From: an uncultured Acidobacteriota bacterium
Lineage (GTDB): Bacteria > Acidobacteriota > Terriglobia > Terriglobales > Acidobacteriaceae
Direction of reading: 5' to 3'
Length of the DNA stretch: 64,000 nucleotides
Assembly (NCBI GenBank): GCA_903873705.1
Contig: CAIQPK010000048.1
Span: 103,603 to 167,602, forward strand
This document shows positions 16,701 through 25,565 of the stretch, piece after piece. A program made the position numbers and the translations under genes. Numbering within the stretch: the first letter of the stretch is position 1; each line of letters starts with the position of its first letter. Under the pieces are notes generated by a model. It worked only from the letters and a program-made list of their open reading frames with translations, did no database searches and had not been told where the DNA came from.

Positions 16701-19485
16701 TGCATACGACGGGTGTGCTCGTCTGCAGCGCAGCGAGCACCAGGTTGATGGTGGCCGAGGTCGTGGTTGAAGACAGCGGTGTGGCGAACGTCGACTGCAT
16801 GATGACGGTCGGCGCATAGACCGTAATGAGGCCCGATGACGTTGTTGTATAGGCCGAAGACGTCGCCGTAACCGTCGTGCTGCCGGCCGCCTGTCCCTGC
16901 TCGTAGAACGCCAGGCTGCTGCCGGTAAAGTTGCTCACGGTAATGGAGGCCGTCCCCGCTACATTGGGGTCGAGTGAAAGCAGCAGAACCGCGGGATTGT
17001 TACTAGTCACCGTCACGCTCACCGGACTTACCGCACTCGCGCTCACGGTCACGGCCGCAGGCACGTACGTGTGCGCAGCGGTGTTCCCCACCTTGAGCGT
17101 GAAGCTGCCTCCCGTCACTGCAACGGCGCTCGTGGCGTCTGGAATGCCGCTCGCTTTTGCGTGTACGGTCGTCGTGCCCACTCCCACGCCGGTAACGGTG
17201 AAGTTGACCGTCGATTGTCCGGCAGCGACCGTTGCCGTAGCCGGCACGGTCGCAATCGTGGTGTCGTCGCTCTTCAGCGTGAACACCACGCCACCCGAAG
17301 GCGCAGTCGTTCCCAGGGAAATCTGATCCGAGGCCGTCAAGCCTTTGAGCATCGTCACACTCGTCGAGAGTGTCGCCGTCCCGGCAACGGTTAGAGTCTG
17401 GGTATCAGGCGCATAGTTCGTGGCCTTGGCGGTAAGCAGGGTGGTGCCAAAAGTCTTTGCCGATACCTGCGGCGCTATCGTGGGAGAGGTGGCGCCCGAC
17501 GGAATCGTCACCGACGAAGGAACCGTCGCCACGCTCGTGGATGCACTAGTCAACGTCACCACGACGCCTCCCGCAGGCGCAGGCTGGTTCAGTGTAACGG
17601 CCAGCGCACCGCTCGCACCCGGCGCAAGGGTGGGCAGCGTTCCCAGGCTGACGAAACTAGCCGTCGTGGTCTCATCAACAGTTCCATCCGGCAACCCAGC
17701 GGCCGAGGCGCGCAGCTTGCTGGTACCGACGCCGACTGACGTGTACGTAAACGATCCTGACGTCGCACCAGCCGCGACCGTCACCGTCGACGGTGCGATG
17801 GTGATCGCCGCCGTATTCGAGCTGCTCAGCGTTACCGTGGTACCGCCCGAAGGAGCAACCTGCGGCAGGGTGAACGTGCCAGTGAGCATCCTTCCGCTCC
17901 CGATCAGTGTCGACGGCGTCGTCATGACGATAGGCGTCGGAGTGACGTTGAACAGGGTGCTCACCGCGGCGGCATAGCCCCCCGATGTGGCTTGCAAGGT
18001 ATAACCATTTGCGACTTGGTTCAGAGACAGATCGGTGAAGGTGAAGCTGCCGTCTCCTGAGCCGGTACCGCCCACCAGCGTTCCACCCAGGGTCGCAGAG
18101 CCTGGGTTTGCCGCGAGCGCCAGAGTGATGCTCTTGAAATGGTCGGGAACCAATGTGCCGTAAGCATCGACAATGCCAACGCGGACGCCGGGCAGGGTCG
18201 TGTTGACGATGCTGTCGACCGGTTGAGTCAGGAAGGCGAGCGCACTCCCCTGGCCTTGCGCAGAAAGCGTATAGGTCGCGGCAGTCGTCGCACTGGGTCC
18301 AAAGCCCGGGGCGGACGCGATGGCCCGCACCGTCCGCGTCGTGCTTGCCGACGGCGCGAGATTGAAGGATCCGGAGTAGACGGTGGATGCCTGCGTCGGC
18401 GTGGAGTTGTCGGTCGTGTAGTAGATAGTCGCGCCGGATGTTGCGTCGCTGATGGTGATCGATGGCGCCAGAGCATAGGTGCCGCTGGCGGGCGAGATCA
18501 CCGGGGTCGCCGCGTTCGGAACAATGGGCAATGACCACGCTGCGGGCGGCGCCGCCAAGACGGGTTGAAACGGTGCTCCCGGTGAGACCAGGGCGAAGAG
18601 CGCCGCTGCGTTGTTCGTTGGGTTGTTCAGGATATCGACTGCCGCGGCAATCGTGTCGGTCGGCCTGACGCCTCCCGGAGGCGTCGCCAGATCGAACAAT
18701 TGCTGGCAGACGCCGGTTCCATCAGAGTTGATACAGGCCGCCAGGATGTCGGCCAGCGTCGCCACCTCGACACTGGAGGCATAGAAGCCCGGCGCCAGTC
18801 CAGGCCCGGGGACGGTGCCGTGGGTGGTGTCGGTGTACGACTGCACCAGCGCCAGCGCGCTCAGAAACTGAGAGAGATCGCCCGCTCCGGAACCGAGGTT
18901 CGCGTAGCCGCTCATGTAAGGCGCAATAGGGGCCAGCGATCCAATCGTTGTCAGCTCATTGATCTCCACATTGGTGGCTGCGCTCAGATTGCCACACGGC
19001 CCCAGAACGGAGACCATGGCCAGCGCAGGGTTGTTGACGTTCGCACCCAGCCCTGGATTGCCGCCCGTCCCCACCAGGTAGACCTGGGCGTCGTTTGAGG
19101 GGCAGTGGTACTGGTCCGTGATGATGAACGCGCCCTTCGGCAGCGTATTGAACGCATTTCCGATGTTGGCATTGTCGTTGGCCGCATTACCCGTTCCGTC
19201 GCTCGTAGTCAGGGTAGCCAGGATCTGCGGCGATGCACTCGATTTGTCGCCCGTCGTACCCACCGCATAAAGCTGCAGCAGGGCTCCGGTCACGGGCGGC
19301 TGTCCGCCATGCATGCTGCCTGTTATCGCAAGGCTATGCGCGCCGCTCGCGACAGGAGCGCTTGTTCCGCAATCGCTCATGAATAAAGCGAAGCCCGTTC
19401 CCAACGCGGCCAGGATGGCGCGGCCAGTGCGATAGGAGGGAGCGGTACGAGATAAGCTTTTGACGCGACGGACGCAGGAAAACAT
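13777..19485 (-). CDS. Giant secreted Ig-like protein with a chitobiase C-terminal-type domain
   Basis: A 1902-residue protein. A basic N-terminus is followed by a hydrophobic segment ('AILAALGTGFALFMSDCG', ~residues 24-41), i.e. a signal sequence with a poor lipobox. Residues ~50-320 form a globular N-terminal domain, and residues ~325-405 match the chitobiase/beta-hexosaminidase C-terminal beta-sandwich ('ATPVISPASGTY', 'ISDATSGATIYYTTDNSTPT'). The remaining ~1500 residues are repeated Ig-like beta units with cores such as 'VTVTSNNPAVLLLSLDP..AG', 'YVQGISPGTTTLTVSAPGY' and 'IADPTIAVLS'. There is no C-terminal anchor; it ends in 'NATVYLP'. A surface-exposed structural or adhesive role is inferred. 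Codon and residue bias (Thr, Ser, Val, Ala) is strong but GC content matches the neighbours. Transcribed toward the IS3 remnant. Confidence 0.85.
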   Translation of the reverse strand: MFSCVRRVKSLSRTAPSYRTGRAILAALGTGFALFMSDCGTSAPVASGAHSLAITGSMHGGQPPVTGALLQLYAVGTTGDKSSASPQILATLTTSDGTGNAANDNANIGNAFNTLPKGAFIITDQYHCPSNDAQVYLVGTGGNPGLGANVNNPALAMVSVLGPCGNLSAATNVEINELTTIGSLAPIAPYMSGYANLGSGAGDLSQFLSALALVQSYTDTTHGTVPGPGLAPGFYASSVEVATLADILAACINSDGTGVCQQLFDLATPPGGVRPTDTIAAAVDILNNPTNNAAALFALVSPGAPFQPVLAAPPAAWSLPIVPNAATPVISPASGTYALAPSITISDATSGATIYYTTDNSTPTQASTVYSGSFNLAPSASTTRTVRAIASAPGFGPSATTAATYTLSAQGQGSALAFLTQPVDSIVNTTLPGVRVGIVDAYGTLVPDHFKSITLALAANPGSATLGGTLVGGTGSGDGSFTFTDLSLNQVANGYTLQATSGGYAAAVSTLFNVTPTPIVMTTPSTLIGSGRMLTGTFTLPQVAPSGGTTVTLSSSNTAAITIAPSTVTVAAGATSGSFTYTSVGVGTSKLRASAAGLPDGTVDETTTASFVSLGTLPTLAPGASGALAVTLNQPAPAGGVVVTLTSASTSVATVPSSVTIPSGATSPTIAPQVSAKTFGTTLLTAKATNYAPDTQTLTVAGTATLSTSVTMLKGLTASDQISLGTTAPSGGVVFTLKSDDTTIATVPATATVAAGQSTVNFTVTGVGVGTTTVHAKASGIPDATSAVAVTGGSFTLKVGNTAAHTYVPAAVTVSASAVSPVSVTVTSNNPAVLLLSLDPNVAGTASITVSNFTGSSLAFYEQGQAAGSTTVTATSSAYTTTSSGLITVYAPTVIMQSTFATPLSSTTTSATINLVLAALQTSTPVVCSGFNTAGVAVSGCRLNPGSSFSIGVTSSSTAVGTITASPVTFNAGDALLTTQFVPVGAGSTTVSLGTQPSGFSTPSSTYTSFVQQVAQPTFTLPAGVFGAPGVTTIINGTLSLAETNPGGATVTVTSSNPAAVVITTSPTGTGTASVTLPGVASALPTLYFQGLAAGTSTITVSATGYKTVTMAASITTASVGFSSGSNVFVNTSDSPYPLTLILNVGPGFSCYVNTVTNCFITPGTANTFPVISQDTSIATLTDFTFAPLTGFATGTLQGQAAGQTVVLIGTTPAPFAQRAAGYGPSQLSVFVTQSKITTQPVNTGVNLTWPVSTAISAPGGGTRTVSIASGNGAVAVISTNVNVLGTAVATIPNFAGGALTYYVQGISPGTTTLTVSAPGYTTTPVALTVLPSGVVFLSGGGTLSTTTQTAPTTLTAYLAMLNASTGAVANYCGTSSCQLNPGLSLTANVTSSNTTTGTISTSALTFTPANVSATTTFVPNEVGFSTLAISQPSGFTAGTFSSGVASVSGPTFSVPDITTGAGFYTKAYAGTSNLPASGGISITVTLADPTLAKLSLDPAVMGTASSLTFNNVTGVAQGTGGPPPFYIQGVVPGYTKLHVTAHGYTPYDVTVAIYKAGFTLFSASTSLASDTVPTSGTAKLGAIISLLDPYSNSVVSDCLAGSTNCGINPGATAPTFSVAIADPTIGVFAPVSNAYDTSLGLAYLPYTGLTNGMTTFSLATQSTGLYNTSTAGRKMGIATAVNKGDATYALVIESHDIDAGVGMEVVGNESLSGTTTNITTLQVTVTIADPTIAVLSNSATVVGGSSISLQGLNYVNNNFYVQGLKAGTTTITFTGPLYQSRTITVTVRPAGFVFRQFDFVRGKSNGDGSVTVTPAILNDAGQWLANAQVNPQAGTSLQVTSSQPGVGAPVSSTVTFAAGATSGTFNFHSVAAGTTTLTLGAATGFVQPTTYQSVNATVYLP

Positions 19486-19697
19486 GAGGGACCCCAGGCG
19501 AAATCAAGATAGCTGGCCAGCGCCACAACACCCGCCGTGGAAGGGATCCTCCCCACTGGGTGTTTGAACGGATGGCTAGTTATCTGTTAACGCTGGAACG
19601 GTGAGAAAACCTCCTCACGCATCCTCGGGACGAGCTTTCCAATACGACGTACTCGGGCTTTTGGAACGAAATTTTGCGCTGTGCAAACTGTTGACCC

Positions 19698-20813
19698 TTA
19701 TGGCGTCTTACCGACCATCAGGATGGTGAATGACCCGGGAATCGGTGGCCCCTGCACGGGACGTCCGCTCGCGGACGGCGGCGCATCCGCCGGCGCCGGA
19801 CCGCGTTCCTGAGACATAGCAAAGAGGTGCCCCGTCTTGCTGTCAAACGTGATCGTCCGCGCGCCATTCATGGTCGACAGGTTCTGTTCCACTTCAAAGC
19901 TTGTCGGAGACTTTTCTTTCACGATCGTCATAGTCCCATTGCCCTGGGAACTGAAGGCCTCCATGGTCGCGGGGTTGAAGGTAGCTCCGTCGGAGGCACC
20001 GGCGAGCGGAAGGGTCGCAAGAATCTTGCCGTCCCTGGCACTCATGACGACCATCATCGGCTGCTGGGCAACCGGGCTCCCGGAACGGCTGCAGGCGGCA
20101 AACAGAACTTGGTTCTTCACATCGAGCGCGAGGCCGTTGCATCCGCCCTTGTCAATAAAGGAGTAGTGGCCAACGACCTTCATCGACTTCACGTCAACGG
20201 CCGTAACGCCGCCTACCGCGTCCTGCATCACGACATACAACATGCCCCTGCCGTCACCGACACCCTGCTCCGGCGTGCCACCCAGATCGATCGTGCCCAG
20301 CACCGCGCCATCTTTGGAGTCGATAACGGTAGCATCCTTGGTGGGATGGCTGAAGACATATACGTGCTCATTGAACGGATCGAAGTAGATGCCGTCAGGC
20401 CGCGCAGCCCCAACGTCGATGCTCTTGAGCGGCGCCAGCGTCTTGGTATCGAACATCGATACCTTGGGATGATCGCTAGTGAAGCCGTGATTCGTGAGGG
20501 GATCCACCGCTGTACCGTTACCGCCGATTCCGGACAGCTCTGCCACCGGCTTCAGCGTATCGAGGTCGAAGATGGTGAGGCGCTCTGGAATGTCCGGCGT
20601 CGCTGACGCTGCGCCCGCCGCCGGAACGCCACGTACGGCGCCACGAGGTATGTAGAGCCGCCGGCCAGCGGCATCGGCGTAGATGTAGTCCCAGCCGCCT
20701 TCGCCACCCACGCGCGCGGTCTCCAAGACCCGGTAGGGGCCCGCCTGCTGTGCCATCAGGGGCGCAGCCGTAACTACCGTGATCGCAACAGTGAGAGCAA
20801 AAGCAAAACGCAT
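19698..20813 (-). CDS. Exported YncE/YVTN-type beta-propeller protein
   Basis: A 371-residue protein with a clear Sec signal peptide ('MRFAFALTVAITVVTAAPLMAQ'). The mature chain has repeated four-stranded blade patterns: 'GGWDYIYADAAGRRLYIPR', 'LTIFDLDTLKPVAEL', 'VSMFDTKTLAPLKSIDV', 'DATVIDSKDGAVLGTIDLGG' and 'VTAVDVKSMKVVGHYS'. These are typical of YncE-like seven-bladed propellers in the periplasm. Family members bind DNA, metals or partner proteins, and many have no known ligand. No catalytic motif is visible. It sits between the giant Ig-like gene and a LysR regulator on the same strand, with gaps of 76-212 bases, so co-transcription is not evident. Confidence 0.85.
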   Translation of the reverse strand: MRFAFALTVAITVVTAAPLMAQQAGPYRVLETARVGGEGGWDYIYADAAGRRLYIPRGAVRGVPAAGAASATPDIPERLTIFDLDTLKPVAELSGIGGNGTAVDPLTNHGFTSDHPKVSMFDTKTLAPLKSIDVGAARPDGIYFDPFNEHVYVFSHPTKDATVIDSKDGAVLGTIDLGGTPEQGVGDGRGMLYVVMQDAVGGVTAVDVKSMKVVGHYSFIDKGGCNGLALDVKNQVLFAACSRSGSPVAQQPMMVVMSARDGKILATLPLAGASDGATFNPATMEAFSSQGNGTMTIVKEKSPTSFEVEQNLSTMNGARTITFDSKTGHLFAMSQERGPAPADAPPSASGRPVQGPPIPGSFTILMVGKTP

Positions 20814-20889
20814 ACGGAGTCTCCGGCGAGCAGTATAGTCCCCCCGTTACCCGGAAGTCCCGCACTCTCTGCAGCTCCCGTCACACCCG

Positions 20890-21801
20890 TTACTGTGCGA
20901 ACACCTTCGCGCTCGTCAGCGTCCGGGCAAACTCAGTGGCCAGGCCTGAGGGCCTCCTTCCCGAAGCGAAGCACTGATGAATTTCGACATAAAGTGGCGG
21001 GCACGCCACGGAAAGCTCCACCACTTCGCCGCGGCGGACAGCTTCCGCCATGGTGCAAGCCAGCGCGCACGCGACGCCGATACCGCGGCTTACCATCGCG
21101 CGCACAATTGATACCTCCTGCGCCTGGCAGACGACCTGGAGATCAACGATGCCGTTTTTAGCGAGCAGGTCATCCACCATCTGCCAGAAGTGCGACGTCT
21201 TATCGGCGCTGATAAACGGCGCCTGGGCGAGGTCGAAGACGTCCACTTCGTCGCGCCGGGCCAGCGGATGGTTCGGCCCGGCGTAGAAACCCAGTCGCTG
21301 CCGCCCTACTATCTCGGTTTGGAGGTCAACGACCGGACCATCCGATAGCAGGAAGCCGATGTCCGCTTTGGCCTGCAGCAACTCGCTCACGACGTCCTCG
21401 TAACGGCCAGCCTTGATAACGATCTCCACGTCGGCCTTGCGCCGTGCGAAGTCAGCGAGCGGATCGCAGAGCATGAAATTGGCGATGGAGCGCTGTGCGG
21501 CGATCACCATGCGGCGTTTACGCGACGACTTGCGCGCGAGACCGAGACTCTCGGTCATGTCGTTGATTTGCAGGATCAACTCCGTGCCCGCCTGGTAGAG
21601 CCTGCGGCCTTCCTGGGTGAGACTTGCCGCAGCACCACGCCGCCGCTCAAAAAGCCGCTGCCCAAGCTGGGCCTCCAGGGCTTGGATGTGGTCGCTTACA
21701 GACGGCTGCGAGATCGACAGTACCTCCGCTGCACCGTGCATGCTGCCAGCATCAACGACGGTGAGAAAGACTTCAAGTCGGCGGAATGTCGAGGGAAACA
21801 T
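20890..21801 (-). CDS. LysR-type transcriptional regulator
   Basis: A 303-residue protein of LTTR length. The N-terminal winged helix-turn-helix is plain ('FRRLEVFLTVVDAGSMHGAA', then 'LSISQPSVSDHIQALEAQLG' and 'LFERRRG'), followed by the linker helix and a periplasmic-binding-protein-like effector domain from about residue 90. The ATG at 21801 is chosen because the HTH starts right after it as usual; the frame stays open to 21909 but those residues are not LTTR-like. It is divergently transcribed from the MFS/Hyu cluster starting at 21928, the classic position for a LysR activator of a catabolic operon. The inducer is unknown. Confidence 0.92.
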   Translation of the reverse strand: MFPSTFRRLEVFLTVVDAGSMHGAAEVLSISQPSVSDHIQALEAQLGQRLFERRRGAAASLTQEGRRLYQAGTELILQINDMTESLGLARKSSRKRRMVIAAQRSIANFMLCDPLADFARRKADVEIVIKAGRYEDVVSELLQAKADIGFLLSDGPVVDLQTEIVGRQRLGFYAGPNHPLARRDEVDVFDLAQAPFISADKTSHFWQMVDDLLAKNGIVDLQVVCQAQEVSIVRAMVSRGIGVACALACTMAEAVRRGEVVELSVACPPLYVEIHQCFASGRRPSGLATEFARTLTSAKVFAQ

Positions 21802-21927
21802 AAAGACCGATAGTATTTCGCCAATCAGTGACCCAGTCAAGAACGCGTTGCCTCCAACGATTCTCACGTAAGGTTGAAAGCAGCTGTGGCGAGGTAATAT
21901 GGTTCGCAATCCAGTAAGGCGGCAACC
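21802..21927. promoter_or_regulatory. Divergent control region between lysR and the MFS/hyu cluster
   Basis: A possible plus-strand promoter has TTGAAA at 21874-21879 and TAATAT at 21895-21900. The 15-base spacer is short, as expected of an activator-dependent promoter. An interrupted dyad GCGA...TCGC (21889-21892/21904-21907) overlaps the -10 and is a candidate LysR site. Both are read by eye only. Confidence 0.4.
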
Positions 21928-23352
21928 TTGAATCTTGATTTGCCAACGACCTCAACGAGAAACCTGATCGACATCGCCAGCGTGGTCGACGATCAGCAGT
22001 TCCGCTGGTTCAATCTGAAGCTCGTCCTGCTTTGCTGGCTGGTCATCTTCTGCGATGGCTATGACATTTATGCCATCAGTTACGTGGGCCCTGCGGTCGC
22101 GCGAGAGTGGCACATTACGGCGGCGGCGCTCGGTCCCATCTTCAGTTCGTCGATGTTCGCGTACCTGGTCTCTGTACCGCTCTCCGCTTACTGCAGCGAC
22201 AGGTTCGGACGCAAGCCCATCATGGTCATCTGCGTTGTGGTGATCTGCCTGTCATCGTTTGGATCGATGTTCGCGACTGGGGTCACATCACTGTTCGTGC
22301 TGCGGCTGCTTACCGGCTTCGGTTTAGGAGCGGTTACTCCGCCCACGATCACCCACTGCGCGGAATTTGCGCCCCAAAGGATGCGCGGCCGGCTCGTCAT
22401 TCTGATGTATAGCGGCATCAACTTCGGCGGCGTCGCTGCTGGCATCGCCGCTGCCAGCTTGCTGACCCACTTCGGCTGGCGGGCCATTTTTTTTGTCGGC
22501 GGATTCATGCCCGGTGTGGCGGCGATTCTGCTGGTGCTGTTCTTGCCGGAGTCGATTAAATTCCTCGCGCTGCAGGAAGGCGACCATGACGAAGTGGCGC
22601 GGATGGTGCGCATCATGGCGCCCAGCGTTCCCGTTACAGGTGAGACCCGGTTTACGATCGCGGCTGAACCGAAGAAGATTCGCTTTCGACTCGCGCTCTT
22701 GTTCAGCAACGGCTTTGGCGGGGTTACCAGCAGTGTTTGGGCCATGTTCATTTTTTCCTACATGGGATTGTTCTTCGTCCAGAGCTGGTTGAACTTTGTG
22801 CTGCGGGCCGCCGGCATGACGCCTGCGCAGGCCGCGGTGGCCAGTTCGATGTTGGCCCTCGGAGGCATACTGGGCGGCGGCGTTCTCAGCTGGTTCATCG
22901 ATCGCTTCGGAATGGTGGCAGTGGCGTTCTTCTCGCTGCTGTTCGGCGTTACGACGGCGGGCATCGGCGCATCGGTCGGCTCACGCGTGCTGCTCTTCGT
23001 GGTTATTGCACTGGCCGGCTTTACGGGCCACGCCGTTCTCTTCGGTATGAATGCCGTCGCGAGCAGCATCTACCCGACATCGTTCCGAACCAGCGCCATG
23101 GGAGCAGCACTGCTAGTCAGCCGCATTGGAGCCGTCCTCGGCCCTATTATCGGTGGCCACCTGATCGGGATGAAACTCAGCATCCCTAAGGTCTTCCTGT
23201 TTCCGCTGATCCCCTCATCCATCTGCATGGTCGTTGCTCTCCTTCTTGCACGTTTGTTTTACAAGCGTTTCCACGGGATTGGCATTCCCGCGCCCGAACG
23301 GGAGAACGCCCAGGCTGTACTGACGGCAGCGCACGCTTCCTTTGGAGAATGA
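21928..23352 (+). CDS. MFS transporter, AAHS family (aromatic/organic acid:H+ symporter-like)
   Basis: A 474-residue, 12-helix carrier. The helix-1 signature 'FCDGYDIYAISYVGPAVARE' carries the exact DGYD motif of PcaK/BenK-type symporters, 'CSDRFGRKPIMV' is the loop 2-3 MFS motif, and 'RMRGRLVILMYSGINFGG' and 'LPESIKFLAL' follow. The start is TTG at 21928, preceded by an AAGGCGG-like site. The ATG alternatives lie inside helix 1. It is the first gene of the cluster running to 30783 and the probable importer of the compound acted on by HyuA/HyuB. A gap of ~140 bases precedes hyuA, so a separate promoter there is possible. Confidence 0.9.
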   Translation: MNLDLPTTSTRNLIDIASVVDDQQFRWFNLKLVLLCWLVIFCDGYDIYAISYVGPAVAREWHITAAALGPIFSSSMFAYLVSVPLSAYCSDRFGRKPIMVICVVVICLSSFGSMFATGVTSLFVLRLLTGFGLGAVTPPTITHCAEFAPQRMRGRLVILMYSGINFGGVAAGIAAASLLTHFGWRAIFFVGGFMPGVAAILLVLFLPESIKFLALQEGDHDEVARMVRIMAPSVPVTGETRFTIAAEPKKIRFRLALLFSNGFGGVTSSVWAMFIFSYMGLFFVQSWLNFVLRAAGMTPAQAAVASSMLALGGILGGGVLSWFIDRFGMVAVAFFSLLFGVTTAGIGASVGSRVLLFVVIALAGFTGHAVLFGMNAVASSIYPTSFRTSAMGAALLVSRIGAVLGPIIGGHLIGMKLSIPKVFLFPLIPSSICMVVALLLARLFYKRFHGIGIPAPERENAQAVLTAAHASFGE

Positions 23353-23492
23353 AGTAGCTCTCGGGTCCACGCCGCGCGATGGCTGACCGATAGGCTGGCG
23401 CCTCTTAGTCACATCGGTCAAACGTGTCTTGCTTCTGACTAAAGATCAAGACGAAGCTGAATGTAGTGAATAGCAATGCGGGAGATGTGGGC

Positions 23493-25565
23493 ATGAATAT
23501 GGTCGGCGTGGATATTGGTGGAACGTTTACCGACCTCGTCGGTTACGTGGATGGCGCCATCATTACCGCCAAGACGAGTACGGTTCCGGCAAACCCCACG
23601 CAAGGAATCGCAAACAGCCTGAACATCGCCGGATGCGACATTACGGCGTTGCATGACGTTCTGCATGGGTCGACGATCGCCATCAACACCGTTCTCGAAC
23701 GCAAGGGAGCGCGCACCGCTTTGATTACGACGCGAGGATTTCGCGACGTTTATGCGATTGGCCGTGGTAACCGCAGCGAGGCGTTCAATCTGTTCTTTCA
23801 CCGTCCGCATCCGCTTGTGCCGCGCAACATGACGTTTGAACTTGACGAACGACTGAACTTCAAAGGTGAAGTTTTGAAACCGTTGGATGAAGTCGAACTA
23901 TCTGCGATTGCGGCGCGCCTGAAGGAGTCCGGGGTGGAAGCGGTCGCTGTATGTCTGCTCCATTCTTATGCGAATCCTGCTCACGAGGCACGCGTCGGAG
24001 AAGTGCTGCGAACATCTGATCCGAAGCTATTCGTGACGTTGTCGCATGAAATTCTGCGCGAGTACCGTGAATATGAACGGACGTCGACCACTGCGCTGAA
24101 CGCCTACGTGGGCCCGCGTGTGAAGGGCTATCTGAGCGAGCTCGAGACTTATCTTCGCCGTGCCGACTTCACGGGCAACCTGCAGATCATGCGTTCCAAC
24201 GGCGGCGTTATGTCAGTAAGCCTTGCGCAGCAACAGCCGGTGTCGATGATGGAGAGCGGACCGGTCGCGGGCATGATCGGCGTTGGACGCCTGGCAAAAC
24301 TGATGGGGATTGCGCACTGCATTGGCTTCGACATGGGCGGTACCACAGCGAAGGCGAGCCTTATGATCGACGGCGTACCCGGTATTGAAGATGGATACGT
24401 TATCGGCGATGACCAGGCCAGCGGACAGCCAATGCAGCTGCCGGTAGTCAACATCGTCGAGGTGGGGGCCGGCGGTGGGTCGATTGCCTGGTGCGATGCC
24501 GCGGGTGGTCTTCACGTGGGCCCGCAGAGCGCCGGCGCAGACCCCGGGCCGGCCTGCTACGGCAAGGGCTCGTCCAACCCCGTTGTCACGGACGCCAACG
24601 TCGTTCTGAAGCGCATCAACGCCGGAAGATTTCTGAACGGGGCCATGCAACTGAACGTTGCCGCAGCGGAGGCAGCCATTGCCGAAAAGCTAGGCGGTCC
24701 GCTTGGCCTCGGCATAGCCGAGGCAGCACTCGGCATCGTGCGTATAGCTGACGCTTCGATGTCGCTTGCGGTACGCGCGGTATCGGTCGACAAAGGCGTG
24801 GATCCGCGCGACACAACCATGGTGGCATTCGGCGGTGCGGGACCACTACACGCTGTCTCCATTGCTCGCGAAATCTACATTCCCACCGTGATCATCCCGA
24901 AGATGCCGGGAACGTTTTCTGCGCTAGGCATGTTGATGGCTCCGTGGCGTCAGGATTACGCACGTACGTTGATTTGCGGACTCGACCGCGTGAATCCTCA
25001 CGATGTAGGCGCGATTTTTGCGGAGCTCGACACGGCCGCTCGGGCCCAGCTGGCGCGTGATGGCATCGCGACACCGGCAGCCTTCAACTATGTGGCCGAC
25101 CTCCGATACGTGGGACAGGAGCATGCGCTCTCCATCCCGGTTGGCGACGTGACGGAGCTGACCGGCGCTAACTCCGGCTTGAAAGCAAACTTCAATTCTG
25201 AACATGAGCGTCGCTATGGGCAGTCTGCGCTCAACGAGGCTATAGAGCTCGTAAAGATCCGTCTCGTTGTGACGGCCAGCCGCGCCGACTCGCTCGCGGA
25301 ATCATGGCTTACCGAGCCGTGGCAGCCCGAGCCGCCGGTTCCAGACGAGTTTCGCGATGTGGTCTTTGACGACGTGACGCAGCCGCTTTCGACCCGCATC
25401 GCCTGGCGTCCATCGCTCGCCGCGGGAGCGGAAGTTGCAGGCCCTGCAGTGATTGAAGAGCCCAACTCAACGATCCTGCTGCACCCCGGCGATTGCGCCG
25501 TGGTATCCGAAGCTGGCCACCTGATCATTACCGTGGCCACACGCGTCGATGAGGCACGCTCATGA
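23493..25565 (+). CDS. hyuA: Hydantoinase/oxoprolinase family protein, A subunit
   Basis: A 690-residue protein typical of HyuA / acetone carboxylase beta / 5-oxoprolinase N-half. The N-terminal Hydant_A_N domain carries the ATPase-fold phosphate loop 'GVDIGGTFTDLVGYVDG'. The central hydantoinase A core shows 'SNGGVM', 'ESGPVAGMIG', 'CIGFDMGGTTAKASLM', 'VEVGAGGGSIAW' and 'SAGADPGPACYGKG'. A C-terminal Hydant_A_C region is present. The ATG at 23493 is preferred to the GTG at 23466 because GGGAG lies eight bases upstream and the conserved GVDIGG follows directly. The complex with HyuB uses ATP to open cyclic amides (hydantoins, 5-oxoproline, N-methylhydantoin) or, in relatives, to carboxylate ketones. 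The stop overlaps the next start (ATGA). Confidence 0.93.
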   Translation: MNMVGVDIGGTFTDLVGYVDGAIITAKTSTVPANPTQGIANSLNIAGCDITALHDVLHGSTIAINTVLERKGARTALITTRGFRDVYAIGRGNRSEAFNLFFHRPHPLVPRNMTFELDERLNFKGEVLKPLDEVELSAIAARLKESGVEAVAVCLLHSYANPAHEARVGEVLRTSDPKLFVTLSHEILREYREYERTSTTALNAYVGPRVKGYLSELETYLRRADFTGNLQIMRSNGGVMSVSLAQQQPVSMMESGPVAGMIGVGRLAKLMGIAHCIGFDMGGTTAKASLMIDGVPGIEDGYVIGDDQASGQPMQLPVVNIVEVGAGGGSIAWCDAAGGLHVGPQSAGADPGPACYGKGSSNPVVTDANVVLKRINAGRFLNGAMQLNVAAAEAAIAEKLGGPLGLGIAEAALGIVRIADASMSLAVRAVSVDKGVDPRDTTMVAFGGAGPLHAVSIAREIYIPTVIIPKMPGTFSALGMLMAPWRQDYARTLICGLDRVNPHDVGAIFAELDTAARAQLARDGIATPAAFNYVADLRYVGQEHALSIPVGDVTELTGANSGLKANFNSEHERRYGQSALNEAIELVKIRLVVTASRADSLAESWLTEPWQPEPPVPDEFRDVVFDDVTQPLSTRIAWRPSLAAGAEVAGPAVIEEPNSTILLHPGDCAVVSEAGHLIITVATRVDEARS

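Noticed and set aside
23466..23492. GTG at 23466 as the start of hyuA
   Set aside because: The ATG at 23493 has a GGGAG site at good spacing and lies next to the conserved GVDIGG motif.
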